Below are positions 10,775 to 18,700 of a stretch of 64,000 nucleotides of DNA, one piece after another (the stretch's first letter is position 1; every line of letters begins with the position of its first letter). This DNA is from Flavobacteriales bacterium UBA7878. GTDB lineage: Bacteria; Bacteroidota; Bacteroidia; Flavobacteriales; Schleiferiaceae. The notes beneath the pieces were generated by a model. That model was given only the letters and a program-made list of their open reading frames with translations. It did not search any database and had not been told where the DNA came from. The stretch covers positions 8,041-72,040 of the forward strand of contig DLRW01000010.1 of the NCBI GenBank assembly GCA_002501205.1. The letters are read 5' to 3'. Position numbers and translations under genes: made by a program.

Positions 10775-11146
10775 ATGAATAATTTCGAAGATCCAATTGA
10801 TTTTAGTCTAGAAAAGAAGTTTCATGACATTGAAATAGAATACTCTGAAGTAATGGAAATATCTCAAGGTGGTCCTGTAGTTGGAAATCTTTCTGTTAAT
10901 GGTAAAAGGGTCAAAGGTCGTTATGGAGGTCCGATTATTTGCACCAGTGAATATTTATATGCTCCGATACTTGTAAGTAAGTTTTTAGGCTCGGGTTTTA
11001 AATTGGCAAAAATAAATGTTGGTACACTTGAAGTGAGTCAACTGGGAAAAACTAAGGACTTAATATATTTGGATAAATTAGGAGAAAACCGTATCTTCTA
11101 TTTCGAAGATTTAGATAGGGCGGTTCATAGATATATGGATCTTTAA
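10775..11146 (+). CDS. Probable immunity protein for the displaced toxin tip
   Basis: A 123-residue cytoplasmic protein without signal peptide or membrane segments. I recognise no named family. Visible features are an acidic N-terminus, a glycine-containing stretch ('GRYGGPIICTSEYLYAPILV') and an acidic, aromatic C-terminus ('FYFEDLDRAVHRYMDL'). It starts 36 bp after the orphan toxin tip, the same geometry as a tip/immunity pair. Orphan immunity genes are commonly kept after tip replacement because they still protect against siblings carrying the older tip. That function is inferred from position only. A 20-bp A/T palindrome begins 6 bp after its stop. Confidence 0.55.
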   Translation: MNNFEDPIDFSLEKKFHDIEIEYSEVMEISQGGPVVGNLSVNGKRVKGRYGGPIICTSEYLYAPILVSKFLGSGFKLAKINVGTLEVSQLGKTKDLIYLDKLGENRIFYFEDLDRAVHRYMDL

Positions 11147-11151
11147 TTTAA

Positions 11152-11171
11152 AAAAAAAATCGATTTTTTTT
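11152..11171. repeat. Perfect 20-bp A8-TCGA-T8 palindrome
   Basis: Eight A, then TCGA, then eight T form a perfect palindrome centred at 11161/11162; two more A extend the left arm. It lies exactly between the second immunity gene and the remnant of an FG-GAP protein. It could be a weak bidirectional transcription stop (A-tract/U-tract but almost no GC stem), a cassette boundary, or chance in AT-rich DNA. Confidence 0.5.
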
Positions 11172-11660
11172 GTTCCAAACTCAGGTAATAATTCACCGGA
11201 GTACTTAAGTAGAATTTACGAGTTTGATACGGCTATTAATTTCACCTTGGCGCAAGATTCCTTGATTTTAGGATTTTATGACGGAGCCTCAGCCATTGGG
11301 GACATTGATGGAGATGGGGATCAAGATTTGTTGATATCTGGATTTACCAAATACAACAGACGAACTTTCATGTATCGTAATACGGCTCGTTCAGGAATTA
11401 GCATTCAGGAATTACCTTTTTCTGAAGATTATGTTTTTGAAGTTTACCCTAATCCTAACGTTGGTACTTTCAAAATACGGACAGATTCTAAGGACCCTCA
11501 GCTCTATCGACTTTACAATCTCCAGGGACAATTGATTGATGAATTTGAAAGATCTAATGAAAGTAAACATCAACTTCACCTTCTCCCCGGATTTTATATT
11601 CTCAGCACTGAGCGAAATGGAAAGTTGCAAAGTCAGAAGATTTGGGTAAAGCACTATTAG
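11172..11660 (+). pseudogene. Decapitated FG-GAP/VCBS protein with intact T9SS sorting tail
   Basis: The coding-like frame runs upstream of the first possible start (TTG at 11247) through sensible protein sequence ('PNSGNNSPEYLSRIYEFD') without ATG or signal peptide. It then shows one FG-GAP/VCBS calcium-binding motif, 'DIDGDGDQDLLISG', and a complete type IX sorting domain beginning 'YPNPNVGTFKIRTD' and ending 'GFYILSTERNG...'. FG-GAP surface proteins are normally several hundred residues, so this is the last part of a gene whose front has been lost, presumably when the Rhs cassette DNA arrived. It should not be exported because the signal peptide is missing. Confidence 0.6.
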
Positions 11661-11739
11661 GGAAGAGAAGTCCTCAGTGCTTAATACCTTTATCCCAGCC
11701 AATTCTTGCTACAACGGTCAAAGCCGCATCTCTTTTAAA

Positions 11740-11767
11740 CTAGAATTACATCCGGTTCTAATTCTAG
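11740..11767. repeat. Inverted repeat with 9-bp perfect arms
   Basis: CTAGAATTA and TAATTCTAG flank a 10-base loop. No T-run follows, so it is not a standard intrinsic terminator. It sits in the 212-bp gap between the FG-GAP remnant and the next gene. Nothing else was recognised in that gap. Confidence 0.35.
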
Positions 11768-11872
11768 GGGTGATGCGAAGTTGCAAATGGTATACTCTGG
11801 GAGTAGGTTTAGTTATCCACTCCATTTACTTGCAGTTATTTTGATAGTTAACTATTACTTATTTAAATTTTA

Positions 11873-12277
11873 ATGAATACAAATAACCTCGACGAATCCG
11901 CTAAGCGATATGTGACCCATACAATTCTAATGCGCTTTAAAACTTCGAAAGTGGATCAGGATGATACCAAAGGCATGGAGTTGATATCCAGTCACATTAC
12001 TAATAATGCCATGGATGATTTATGTTTGGCCTTTTATTTAGAAGGAGATACAAAATGGGGGAGATCCGCGGCGGAAGCAGTGCAGAATTTTGGTTTCCCG
12101 CCTTTAGAGAGAGTCAAGCCTACATTGATTGAGAATATCCATACCGCTTTTCAGAATAGCAGCATCCCCAAGCATGTTGAACATCGGAGATTAATCTCGC
12201 AAATCGCCTATCCCTTTAGCCTTGAAAAGCACGAAGTGGAGTCAATTCTTGCTCAGTATTCCGTACAAAAAGACTAG
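11873..12277 (+). CDS. Hypothetical protein, 134 aa
   Basis: A predicted cytoplasmic protein without signal peptide, membrane segment or recognised motif. It is mixed-charge and probably helical ('AAEAVQNFGFPPLERVKPTLIE' region and a C-terminal stretch rich in Glu and His). It stands alone, 200 bp from neighbours on either side, just past the Rhs island, so it may still belong to the accessory region. I see no basis for a function. The ATG at 11873 is the first in frame. Confidence 0.55.
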   Translation: MNTNNLDESAKRYVTHTILMRFKTSKVDQDDTKGMELISSHITNNAMDDLCLAFYLEGDTKWGRSAAEAVQNFGFPPLERVKPTLIENIHTAFQNSSIPKHVEHRRLISQIAYPFSLEKHEVESILAQYSVQKD

Positions 12278-12380
12278 TGAATGGGGCTTAATTAACTCAT
12301 TATAGGCGCCTTGTCAAAAGAAAGGCTTATTTTAGGAGAGCTACAAATCCCTAAATTCCCCGGCCTTAATTTAGTACCTC

Positions 12381-13487
12381 ATGCGCACGCTTTTATTCTG
12401 TTTTCTTACTGTTGGGTTAGGGGCCCAAAGCCAGCAATTACTATCTATTACCAACAAGAATTATTCGAATTCGAGCTGGAAGTTTAATAGTCGAACTTTG
12501 TATTCCTATGATGCCAATGGTTATCCATATTTGGAAGACTATGAAGCTTGGAACGGAATGGTATGGGAAAATCGACAGCTAAAGACCCAATCAAACCATA
12601 GTAATGGCTTGGTGGATTCTGTATACTATGAGCGTTGGGATCAAATTAATGGGGGATATACCGGCTTTTCGAAGGAGCGGAATTATTACAATGCCAATTG
12701 GGAAAGGGATTCATTAATAGTAATGCAGAATATTAACGGTCCCTGGATTAAGGATACCCGACAAGAATTTCAGTATAGCGCAGGCGGTCTTTTGGAGCAT
12801 GTTTTTACCTCCGATGGCGATGGTCCGGATTGGGAATTAACCACTAAAACAGACTACTACTATAATATCAATGGCCAGTGGGATATTCTACGTCGTTCGG
12901 AATGGGACAGTGCCAATGCTAGCTGGGCACCTAAAAATGAGATGCATCGCTATTTTGATGCTTTAGGAAACCCGACTTTCGAATATGAGTTCATTCATCG
13001 TGGATCTAACATAGACACCCTGCGTTGGCATGAGTATACTTATGATGCACAGGGTTTGTTACAGGAGGATCGCTATTACATTTTTATAGCTGGTGCCTTT
13101 AATCCTGGAACAAGACGCTTATTTAGCTATAATGCTTCCAATCGCATTGATAGTGTTTTACATCAGGTATTAAAGTACAATGACACTCTTTGGTTGGATA
13201 ATAGCCTGGCCATTTACCGCTATGGTCCTATCGTGGGCTTAACAGAATTAGTAAGTCAGAGCTTGAATGTTTACCCTAATCCCTTACATGATATTTTGAA
13301 TATTGAGGGAATGGCGAAAGGGGAGAAGGAGATTCAGATTTTTAATAGCAGCGGCGTTCTGGTCGGGCAGAAATCGACCGATGCGGAAGAACTTCAATTA
13401 TACTTAGGCCATTTGCGCACAGGGCTTTATTCCATTCGGGTTCATGATCAGGGCACTGTTTCCGGAACTTCGATTATTAAGCTCTAA
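12381..13487 (+). CDS. Secreted repeat protein with T9SS sorting domain
   Basis: A 368-residue exported protein. It has a signal peptide (MRTLLFCFLTVGLGAQS), then imperfect repeats of about 40 residues built round Tyr/Trp-rich phrases ('TLYSYDANGYPY', 'EFQYSAGGLLEHV', 'YTYDAQGLLQED') that resemble YD-type or DUF-like strands, and a type IX sorting domain from 'LNVYPNPLHDILNI' to the end. Such proteins cross the outer membrane by the Por/T9SS route and are released or anchored on the cell surface. The specific role is unknown. It is transcribed alone; a convergent regulator gene ends one base after it. Confidence 0.75.
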   Translation: MRTLLFCFLTVGLGAQSQQLLSITNKNYSNSSWKFNSRTLYSYDANGYPYLEDYEAWNGMVWENRQLKTQSNHSNGLVDSVYYERWDQINGGYTGFSKERNYYNANWERDSLIVMQNINGPWIKDTRQEFQYSAGGLLEHVFTSDGDGPDWELTTKTDYYYNINGQWDILRRSEWDSANASWAPKNEMHRYFDALGNPTFEYEFIHRGSNIDTLRWHEYTYDAQGLLQEDRYYIFIAGAFNPGTRRLFSYNASNRIDSVLHQVLKYNDTLWLDNSLAIYRYGPIVGLTELVSQSLNVYPNPLHDILNIEGMAKGEKEIQIFNSSGVLVGQKSTDAEELQLYLGHLRTGLYSIRVHDQGTVSGTSIIKL

Positions 13488-13838
13488 TCAAGATTCCAGG
13501 CGTTCCCGGAAAGCATCTTTATAGGCCCGACCAATAGGGATTTCCATCTCGTTTTTCAGAATTACAGCCGTACTACGAACTTCCAATATTTGCTCCAAAT
13601 TGATGAGGAAGGATTTATGGATACGTTGAAAGCCATGGTCGCCTAGTTTCTGCTCCCAATAATTTAGGGTCTCCTTGCTGAGCACGGTTTTATCCTTCAG
13701 ATGCAGTTCGGTATAGTCCATGTCAGAGGCAATGTAGAGGAGCTCTTTGGTGCTCACTGCAATTTTTTCATAGCCACTTTTTACGAAAAAGGAATATTCC
13801 GGCTCTGCACTTTTATGCAGTGAATGAAATTTATCCAT
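13488..13838 (-). CDS. LytTR DNA-binding half of a split response regulator
   Basis: A 116-residue LytTR domain; the core from about residue 15 contains 'LYIASDMDYTELHLKD' and 'GFQRIHKSFLINLEQI', the usual LytTR strands and recognition loop. Its ATG lies two codons after a TAG that ends the receiver half, in the same reading frame, so both pieces read as one normal LytTR-type regulator (about 224 residues) interrupted by one stop codon. It may be translated by reinitiation at this ATG, giving a free DNA-binding domain no longer controlled by phosphorylation. Otherwise the pair is a pseudogene, or the stop is a sequencing error. Partner kinase lies just upstream. Confidence 0.8.
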   Translation of the reverse strand: MDKFHSLHKSAEPEYSFFVKSGYEKIAVSTKELLYIASDMDYTELHLKDKTVLSKETLNYWEQKLGDHGFQRIHKSFLINLEQILEVRSTAVILKNEMEIPIGRAYKDAFRERLES

Positions 13839-13841
13839 CGC

Positions 13842-14162
13842 CTAGGCAAAGCGCTCCGGGGCAATGGGTTTCATAAGGTAGTCGATAACCTTAAATTCAT
13901 AGCTCTCCAAAGCATAATCCGGAAAGGCGGTAGTGAGGATTACCGCCGGATGCTTTTTCAGATTGCGTAAAAAATCCATGCCGGATAAACGGGGCAAGTG
14001 GATGTCGAGAAAAATTAAGTCTACCTCCTCTTTCTGCAAAAACTCCTTGGCCTGCAAGGCATCGGTGAAGCTGGCTAGCAATTGCCATTGCGGGAAATCC
14101 TGTAAATAATGCTTTAGGATGCGCTGGGCGGGGACTTGATCTTCAACGATAATGCACTTCAT
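13842..14162 (-). CDS. Receiver-domain half of a split LytTR response regulator
   Basis: A 106-residue CheY-like receiver. The acidic pair is in 'IIVEDQVPAQ', the phospho-acceptor Asp in 'LIFLDIHLPRLSG', the conserved Thr in 'VILTTAFPDYA' and the Lys in 'DYLMKPIAPERFA'. It then stops at TAG (13844-13842) exactly where the linker to the LytTR domain should begin, and the LytTR sequence resumes in the same frame. The start overlaps the kinase stop by 4 bases (ATGA), so kinase and regulator form one operon. If only this half is made, it can accept phosphate but cannot bind DNA. Confidence 0.85.
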   Translation of the reverse strand: MKCIIVEDQVPAQRILKHYLQDFPQWQLLASFTDALQAKEFLQKEEVDLIFLDIHLPRLSGMDFLRNLKKHPAVILTTAFPDYALESYEFKVIDYLMKPIAPERFA

Positions 14163-15193
14163 GACTGAGCACTCAGTTTTAGTTTAAGATCCACGCAATA
14201 TTTACCCGCACCTTCATTTATCTTTAATTCATGTTGATCGGGATAAAGAAGCTCCAAACGCTTTTGCACATTTTGCAGGCCAATGCCGCCTTTTAAATCT
14301 TCGGTATTAGATAGCTCCCCGAAATTATTGCAGCAGCTAAAATGCAAATCGCCTTCCGGCGAAAGCCGCAAACTGATCGCAATATCTATGGCCTCACTGA
14401 GGCTGGCTAAGCTGTGCTTAAAAGCATTTTCAACAAAAACGGAAAGGATTAGAGGGGCAATGCGAAATTGTTCGGAAGTCAGTTCTTTGCTCCAGGTAAG
14501 CTTGCCTCTTTCCTCCATTTGCATTTCACTCAACTCAATGAAGTTCTCTACTTGTTCTACCTCGCGACTGAGTGGTACATATTGGGCCTGAGCTTCGTAA
14601 AGCATATAGCGCATAACCCCGGATAATTTCAGCAATACCGTGGCGGTTTTATCCGACTTTTCCAGCGCCAGTGCATAAATATTGTTGAGATTGTTAAAGA
14701 GGAAATGCGGATTGATTTGCGATTTCAGAAACTGCAGTTCACTTTCTTTAATCAGGTTTTGCAGCTCTTCCAACTCCCTTTGTTTGGTTAAGGCATCCCA
14801 AGCGAACTTGAATCCTGTTAGGATGGTAATGGTGGGAAGTAAATCGGTTAGGGTGCGAAATATTCCGGGAAAGTGGGTGCCCCGTGTATCCGGAAAAAAG
14901 ATCTGTTCTAGAATGCCTTCTTCCACTGCCATAACCAAGGCTAATAATGCAATTAAGGCTAAACTAAAGGCCAGGTATTTCTTGCGATATAGGAGCTTAG
15001 GAAGTAGTAAATAATTGATAATGGCGGCCGTAAGGGCATAGTTCAAAAAGAAGAAAACCTCATGGCTTTTTACTTGTGTTTCATGTCGCCAACCTTCGCG
15101 GTCGAAAGCATAAAAAACGAAGACCATGGCATGCAAGGCCACCTGAAAAATCAGCTCCCAGGAGCGCTTATGATTTCTAATTTGCATTTTCAC
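14159..15193 (-). CDS. LytS/YehU-type sensor histidine kinase
   Basis: A 344-residue membrane kinase. Four hydrophobic segments occupy about residues 10-135 ('VALHAMVFVFYAF', 'ALTAAIINYLLLPKLL', 'LAFSLALIALLALVMAV', 'LTDLLPTITILTGFKFA'). The His_kinase domain follows with the phospho-accepting His in 'QINPHFLFNNLNNIYAL', the N-box in 'LSVFVENAFKHSLA' and the G-box in 'GIGLQNVQKRLELLYP'. It signals to the LytTR regulator encoded directly downstream with a 4-base overlap. The kinase looks intact although the regulator is split. The divergent neighbour (an outer-membrane receptor) shares the 183-bp upstream gap and could be a target. Confidence 0.9.
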   Translation of the reverse strand: MKMQIRNHKRSWELIFQVALHAMVFVFYAFDREGWRHETQVKSHEVFFFLNYALTAAIINYLLLPKLLYRKKYLAFSLALIALLALVMAVEEGILEQIFFPDTRGTHFPGIFRTLTDLLPTITILTGFKFAWDALTKQRELEELQNLIKESELQFLKSQINPHFLFNNLNNIYALALEKSDKTATVLLKLSGVMRYMLYEAQAQYVPLSREVEQVENFIELSEMQMEERGKLTWSKELTSEQFRIAPLILSVFVENAFKHSLASLSEAIDIAISLRLSPEGDLHFSCCNNFGELSNTEDLKGGIGLQNVQKRLELLYPDQHELKINEGAGKYCVDLKLKLSAQS

Positions 15194-15376
15194 AAGGTAA
15201 ATCTATAAACAAAACCGAGCCTCCCTAAATTGGATCGGTAAACAGCTGATCTTTATGGCTCATCGACCGAATATTTGGCAATATGGTTGTTGGGAGGTCT
15301 GCACCTGTCGTTCACCGGATTCTATTTTAATAGTCTTGGAAAAGCTCGGTTCTTTGTCGGGTAATTTTTTCATACG

Positions 15377-17761
15377 ATGGCAATCGATCGAATTTCATTA
15401 GTACTTGTTTTAGGAGTGATTTTTAGCCTAAGCCCTCTTAGGTTGTGGAGTCAGTCTGAAATTCGAATAGAGGGGCAAGTTGCCGATGCTCTCAGTAAAA
15501 TTCCTATTCCTTACGCTTCCCTTGCTTTGGTTGATTCAGTAGATGGAAGGGTAAAGGATGGGGTGACCACAGGTGAAGACGGGACCTTTGATTTGACGAC
15601 TAAGGAGACAGATTTCTATTTGGAAATTAGCTTTATGGGTTATCAGTCGCTTCAAATTCGAAACTATAACCCCCAATCATCTGTGGTCAGGCTGGGAGTA
15701 ATTTACCTGAAGGAGAACAGTCAAAGCCTAGATGAGATAGAGGTAACCGCTGAAAAGTCGGCCATGGAATTTAAGCTGGACAAGCGGGTCTTTAACGTGG
15801 GTAAGGATTTAAATACCACCGGTATGGGTGCTCTGGATGTACTGTCGAATGTGCCATCGGTAAATGTTAATATCGAAGGACAGATAAGCTTAAGAGGTAA
15901 TACCGGGGTGCAGATTCTCATCAATGGAAAGCCTTCGGTTTTATCGGAAGAAGGCTCCAATGCCCTGGGAACCATTACTGCCGATATGATTGAAAGCATT
16001 GAGGTGATTACCAATCCTTCCGCCAAATATGAAGCTGAGGGCACCAGTGGTATCATCAATATCATCCTTAAGAAAGAAGAGAAAAAGGGCTTTAATGGCT
16101 CGGTTTCCGTTAATACCGGGATTCCCGATAATCATTCGGTAGGAGTGAGCTTAAATCGACGCACGGAGAACTTCAATTTCTTCACCCAATTTGGTCTGGG
16201 CTATCGTTCCATGCCGCGCTATAATGAGAGCTTGAACCGCAATCTCAATGATGGCACCGAGATTTATAGTGAAGGTACTGAATACCGCAATGAGAATTTT
16301 TACAATATCACCTTAGGTACCGACTATCATATAAATGATTGGAATGTGCTAACCCTTTCTGGAAGTATGGCTTATGAAATTGAGGATCAGCCATCAGAAA
16401 CCGATTTTCGTTTAACCGATGCCAATGGCAGTCTTTTATCCGAATACCGTCGTACGGAAGAAACCAGCGCTACCAATCCGAAGTATCAGTACGATCTACA
16501 GTATGAGAAACAGTTTAAGAATAATGAGGACCATAAATTATTGATCAGCACCTTAGGTCGCTTTTTCGGGAAGACCCAAAGTTCTCAATTCTCAAATGTT
16601 CCGATTGGTACCAGTGATGTTGCCCCCAATCAACGCACTGAAACTAGCTTCTTTGATCGCAGCTTTGTGTATAAACTCGATTATACCAATCCCATCACCG
16701 AGGCCTTTAGCCTAGAAGCCGGGGCTTTATACGAGCAAAATGATGTGGGTAATGATTATCAAGTCTTGAATTATGCGAGCAGCGGCTATGTGATTGATAG
16801 TAGCCTCACCAATAATTTTGAATACGATCAAGGGGTATTTGGGGTCTACAGCACTGCAGCCTATGAAGGCAAGAAATGGGGCTTAAAATTAGGACTGCGC
16901 TATGAGCATACCTTATTAAATACTTTACTTACCACTACGGATGAAGCAAATAAACAGGAATATTCCAATTGGTTTCCCAGTATACATAGCTCCTATAAAA
17001 TTTCGCAGCGATTCTCTATGCAAGCGGGTTATTCGCGCCGCATCTTTCGTCCGCGTTTATGGGATCTGAACCCCTTCTTCAATATTCGCAACAACTATAA
17101 TATTCGTCGGGGTAATCCGGATTTACAGCCAGAGTTTGGCGATTCTTATGAATTAACCGGAATCTGGCTTTTTGAGAAGCTATCCTTGAATACCAGTTTG
17201 TACCATTTATATACCACAGATGTAGTGGATCGAGTGAGCTTTTTTGAGAATAATGTGAATACCACTATGCCTGTGAATGTGGGTAGCCGCAATCAAACTG
17301 GTTTGGAGATAAATGGAAAATACAATCCGCTAAAATGGTTGGGAATTAATGGCGATTTCAACTATGGTTATTTCAGTCGGGAAGGGGTGTTCCAGGATCA
17401 GGATTTTAGCTTTGAGGGTGATAAGTGGAGCACCCGCATCACTGGCAAGATTAAGCTACCAGCGGGATTTGATATAGAGCTGAGTGGCAATTATGAATCG
17501 GCCTATAAAACCGTGCAAGGGGAGCAAAGTGGCTTTGCATTTGGAGATATTGGCCTTCGCAAGAAATTATGGGATGGCAAGGGCGTAGTGAACTTAAGTG
17601 TACGCGATATTTTTGCCTCCCGCATTCAGGAGAGTAGGGTGTATCAGAATGACTTCTATGCCTACAGCTTTTCGCAGCGTGGAAGATTTATAACCTTAGG
17701 ATTTAGTTACAGCTTTGGAAAGGGCGAGGCCATGTCGTACAATGGCGGACGCCGACATTAA
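15377..17761 (+). CDS. TonB-dependent outer-membrane receptor (CarboxypepD_reg-like plug and beta-barrel)
   Basis: A 794-residue outer-membrane protein. It has a signal peptide to about 'RLWSQS', a carboxypeptidase-regulatory-like domain ('IRIEGQVADALSKIPIPYAS'), a plug region ('GMGALDVLSNVPSVNV', 'GNTGVQILINGKPSV', 'NPSAKYEAEGTSGIINI') and a long beta-barrel (OMP_b-brl type) ending in aromatic strands. Substrate is not readable from sequence. The next gene is a PepSY-type membrane protein 23 bp downstream, an association often seen with iron or siderophore uptake. It is transcribed away from the LytS/LytTR pair. Confidence 0.87.
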   Translation: MAIDRISLVLVLGVIFSLSPLRLWSQSEIRIEGQVADALSKIPIPYASLALVDSVDGRVKDGVTTGEDGTFDLTTKETDFYLEISFMGYQSLQIRNYNPQSSVVRLGVIYLKENSQSLDEIEVTAEKSAMEFKLDKRVFNVGKDLNTTGMGALDVLSNVPSVNVNIEGQISLRGNTGVQILINGKPSVLSEEGSNALGTITADMIESIEVITNPSAKYEAEGTSGIINIILKKEEKKGFNGSVSVNTGIPDNHSVGVSLNRRTENFNFFTQFGLGYRSMPRYNESLNRNLNDGTEIYSEGTEYRNENFYNITLGTDYHINDWNVLTLSGSMAYEIEDQPSETDFRLTDANGSLLSEYRRTEETSATNPKYQYDLQYEKQFKNNEDHKLLISTLGRFFGKTQSSQFSNVPIGTSDVAPNQRTETSFFDRSFVYKLDYTNPITEAFSLEAGALYEQNDVGNDYQVLNYASSGYVIDSSLTNNFEYDQGVFGVYSTAAYEGKKWGLKLGLRYEHTLLNTLLTTTDEANKQEYSNWFPSIHSSYKISQRFSMQAGYSRRIFRPRLWDLNPFFNIRNNYNIRRGNPDLQPEFGDSYELTGIWLFEKLSLNTSLYHLYTTDVVDRVSFFENNVNTTMPVNVGSRNQTGLEINGKYNPLKWLGINGDFNYGYFSREGVFQDQDFSFEGDKWSTRITGKIKLPAGFDIELSGNYESAYKTVQGEQSGFAFGDIGLRKKLWDGKGVVNLSVRDIFASRIQESRVYQNDFYAYSFSQRGRFITLGFSYSFGKGEAMSYNGGRRH

Positions 17762-17784
17762 TAGATTAAGCTTTAGAAATTAAG

Positions 17785-18288
17785 ATGAAAGTGCATCAGA
17801 AAATGCGGGTTTGGCACCGCTATTTAGGATTTTTCCTGGCCGGAATTATGGCAATCTACGCCATCAGTGGAATTGTGCTCATATTTAGAGATACCGATGC
17901 TTTTAAGAAGGTAGAGCATTTTGAAGAAAAGTTAGCCTCGGGACTAAATGCAGAGCAATTGGGGGAAGCCCTGAAGATGCGTCGTTTCCGTGCGGAGAAG
18001 GAAGAAAATGGAATGATTTATTTCCGCGATGGCGAGTACAATCAAGCTACCGGTGAAGCGAAGTATAGCAAGAAGGAACTCCCTTTCTTTTTAGATAAAA
18101 TGACGCATCTGCATAAAGCGACCAGCAGCAGACCTTTAGCCTTCCTAAACATCTTCTTTGGGATTAGCCTGCTCTTCTTTGTGGTTTCTGCCTTTTGGAT
18201 GTACTTCCCCGGTACGGATATCTTTAAAAAGGGATTGATTTACACGGCGGTAGGGCTGGTCTTTGCTTTGGTTTTGTTGTTCGTGTAG
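17785..18288 (+). CDS. PepSY-associated membrane protein
   Basis: A 167-residue inner-membrane protein. The first membrane span follows a His-rich start ('MKVHQKMRVWHRYLGFFLAG'), a soluble PepSY-like segment sits at about 45-105, and two further spans lie at about 118-140 and 150-167. This is a short form of the PepSY-TM family that accompanies TonB receptors and, in some members, supports ferric-siderophore reduction. Co-transcription with the preceding receptor (23-bp gap) supports an uptake role. The specific substrate is inferred only. Confidence 0.72.
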   Translation: MKVHQKMRVWHRYLGFFLAGIMAIYAISGIVLIFRDTDAFKKVEHFEEKLASGLNAEQLGEALKMRRFRAEKEENGMIYFRDGEYNQATGEAKYSKKELPFFLDKMTHLHKATSSRPLAFLNIFFGISLLFFVVSAFWMYFPGTDIFKKGLIYTAVGLVFALVLLFV

Positions 18289-18292
18289 GTTT

Positions 18293-18700
18293 CTTCACCG
18301 CCCGCTGCGCTAGAGAAACAAAGGACACAGAGTTTCGCAGAGGCTTACTGTCAAGTAGTTACTTTGCGCACCTTTGCCCCTTTGCGGTTAAATAATTAGG
18401 ACCAATTACAAGTTTTCTTGCCCCCAAAAACTCTATCGTCTATTGTCTAAGGTCTAACTTCTCTGACCTTCCAACTACCAACGACTAATTACCAGTTGCT
18501 TCACCACCCGCTACGCTAGAGCCACAAAGAACACAGAGGTTCGCAGAGGCCTACCGGCAGGCAGGAACCCCTTTGCTTCTCTGCGATTAAATTATTAGGA
18601 GAAATAATAAGTTTTCTTGTCCCCAAAAACTCTATCGTCTATTGTCTAAGGTCTAACTTCTAACTTCCAATTACGAACGACCTACTACCAACTACCACTC
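18293..18700. repeat. Tandem duplication of a ~200-bp non-coding repeat
   Basis: Two copies lie between convergent genes: copy A about 18293-18498, copy B about 18499-18700. Both begin 'cttcacc.cccgct.cgct' and share 'acacagag.ttcgcagagg', 'tttgc...ctttgc', 'aataatta' and a nearly identical core 'ctctatcgtctattgtc' plus 'taaggtctaacttct' (18431 and 18630). Copy B runs into the 3' end of the propeller lipoprotein gene. Related simple text ('tctaacatctaaaatctaaag') occurs again at 33505-33590. No open frame or transposase is present. This fills the 403-bp gap; I see no gene in it. Confidence 0.75.

Noticed and set aside
18293..18700. CRISPR array
   Set aside because: Only two long diverged units, no short identical repeats with spacers and no cas genes.
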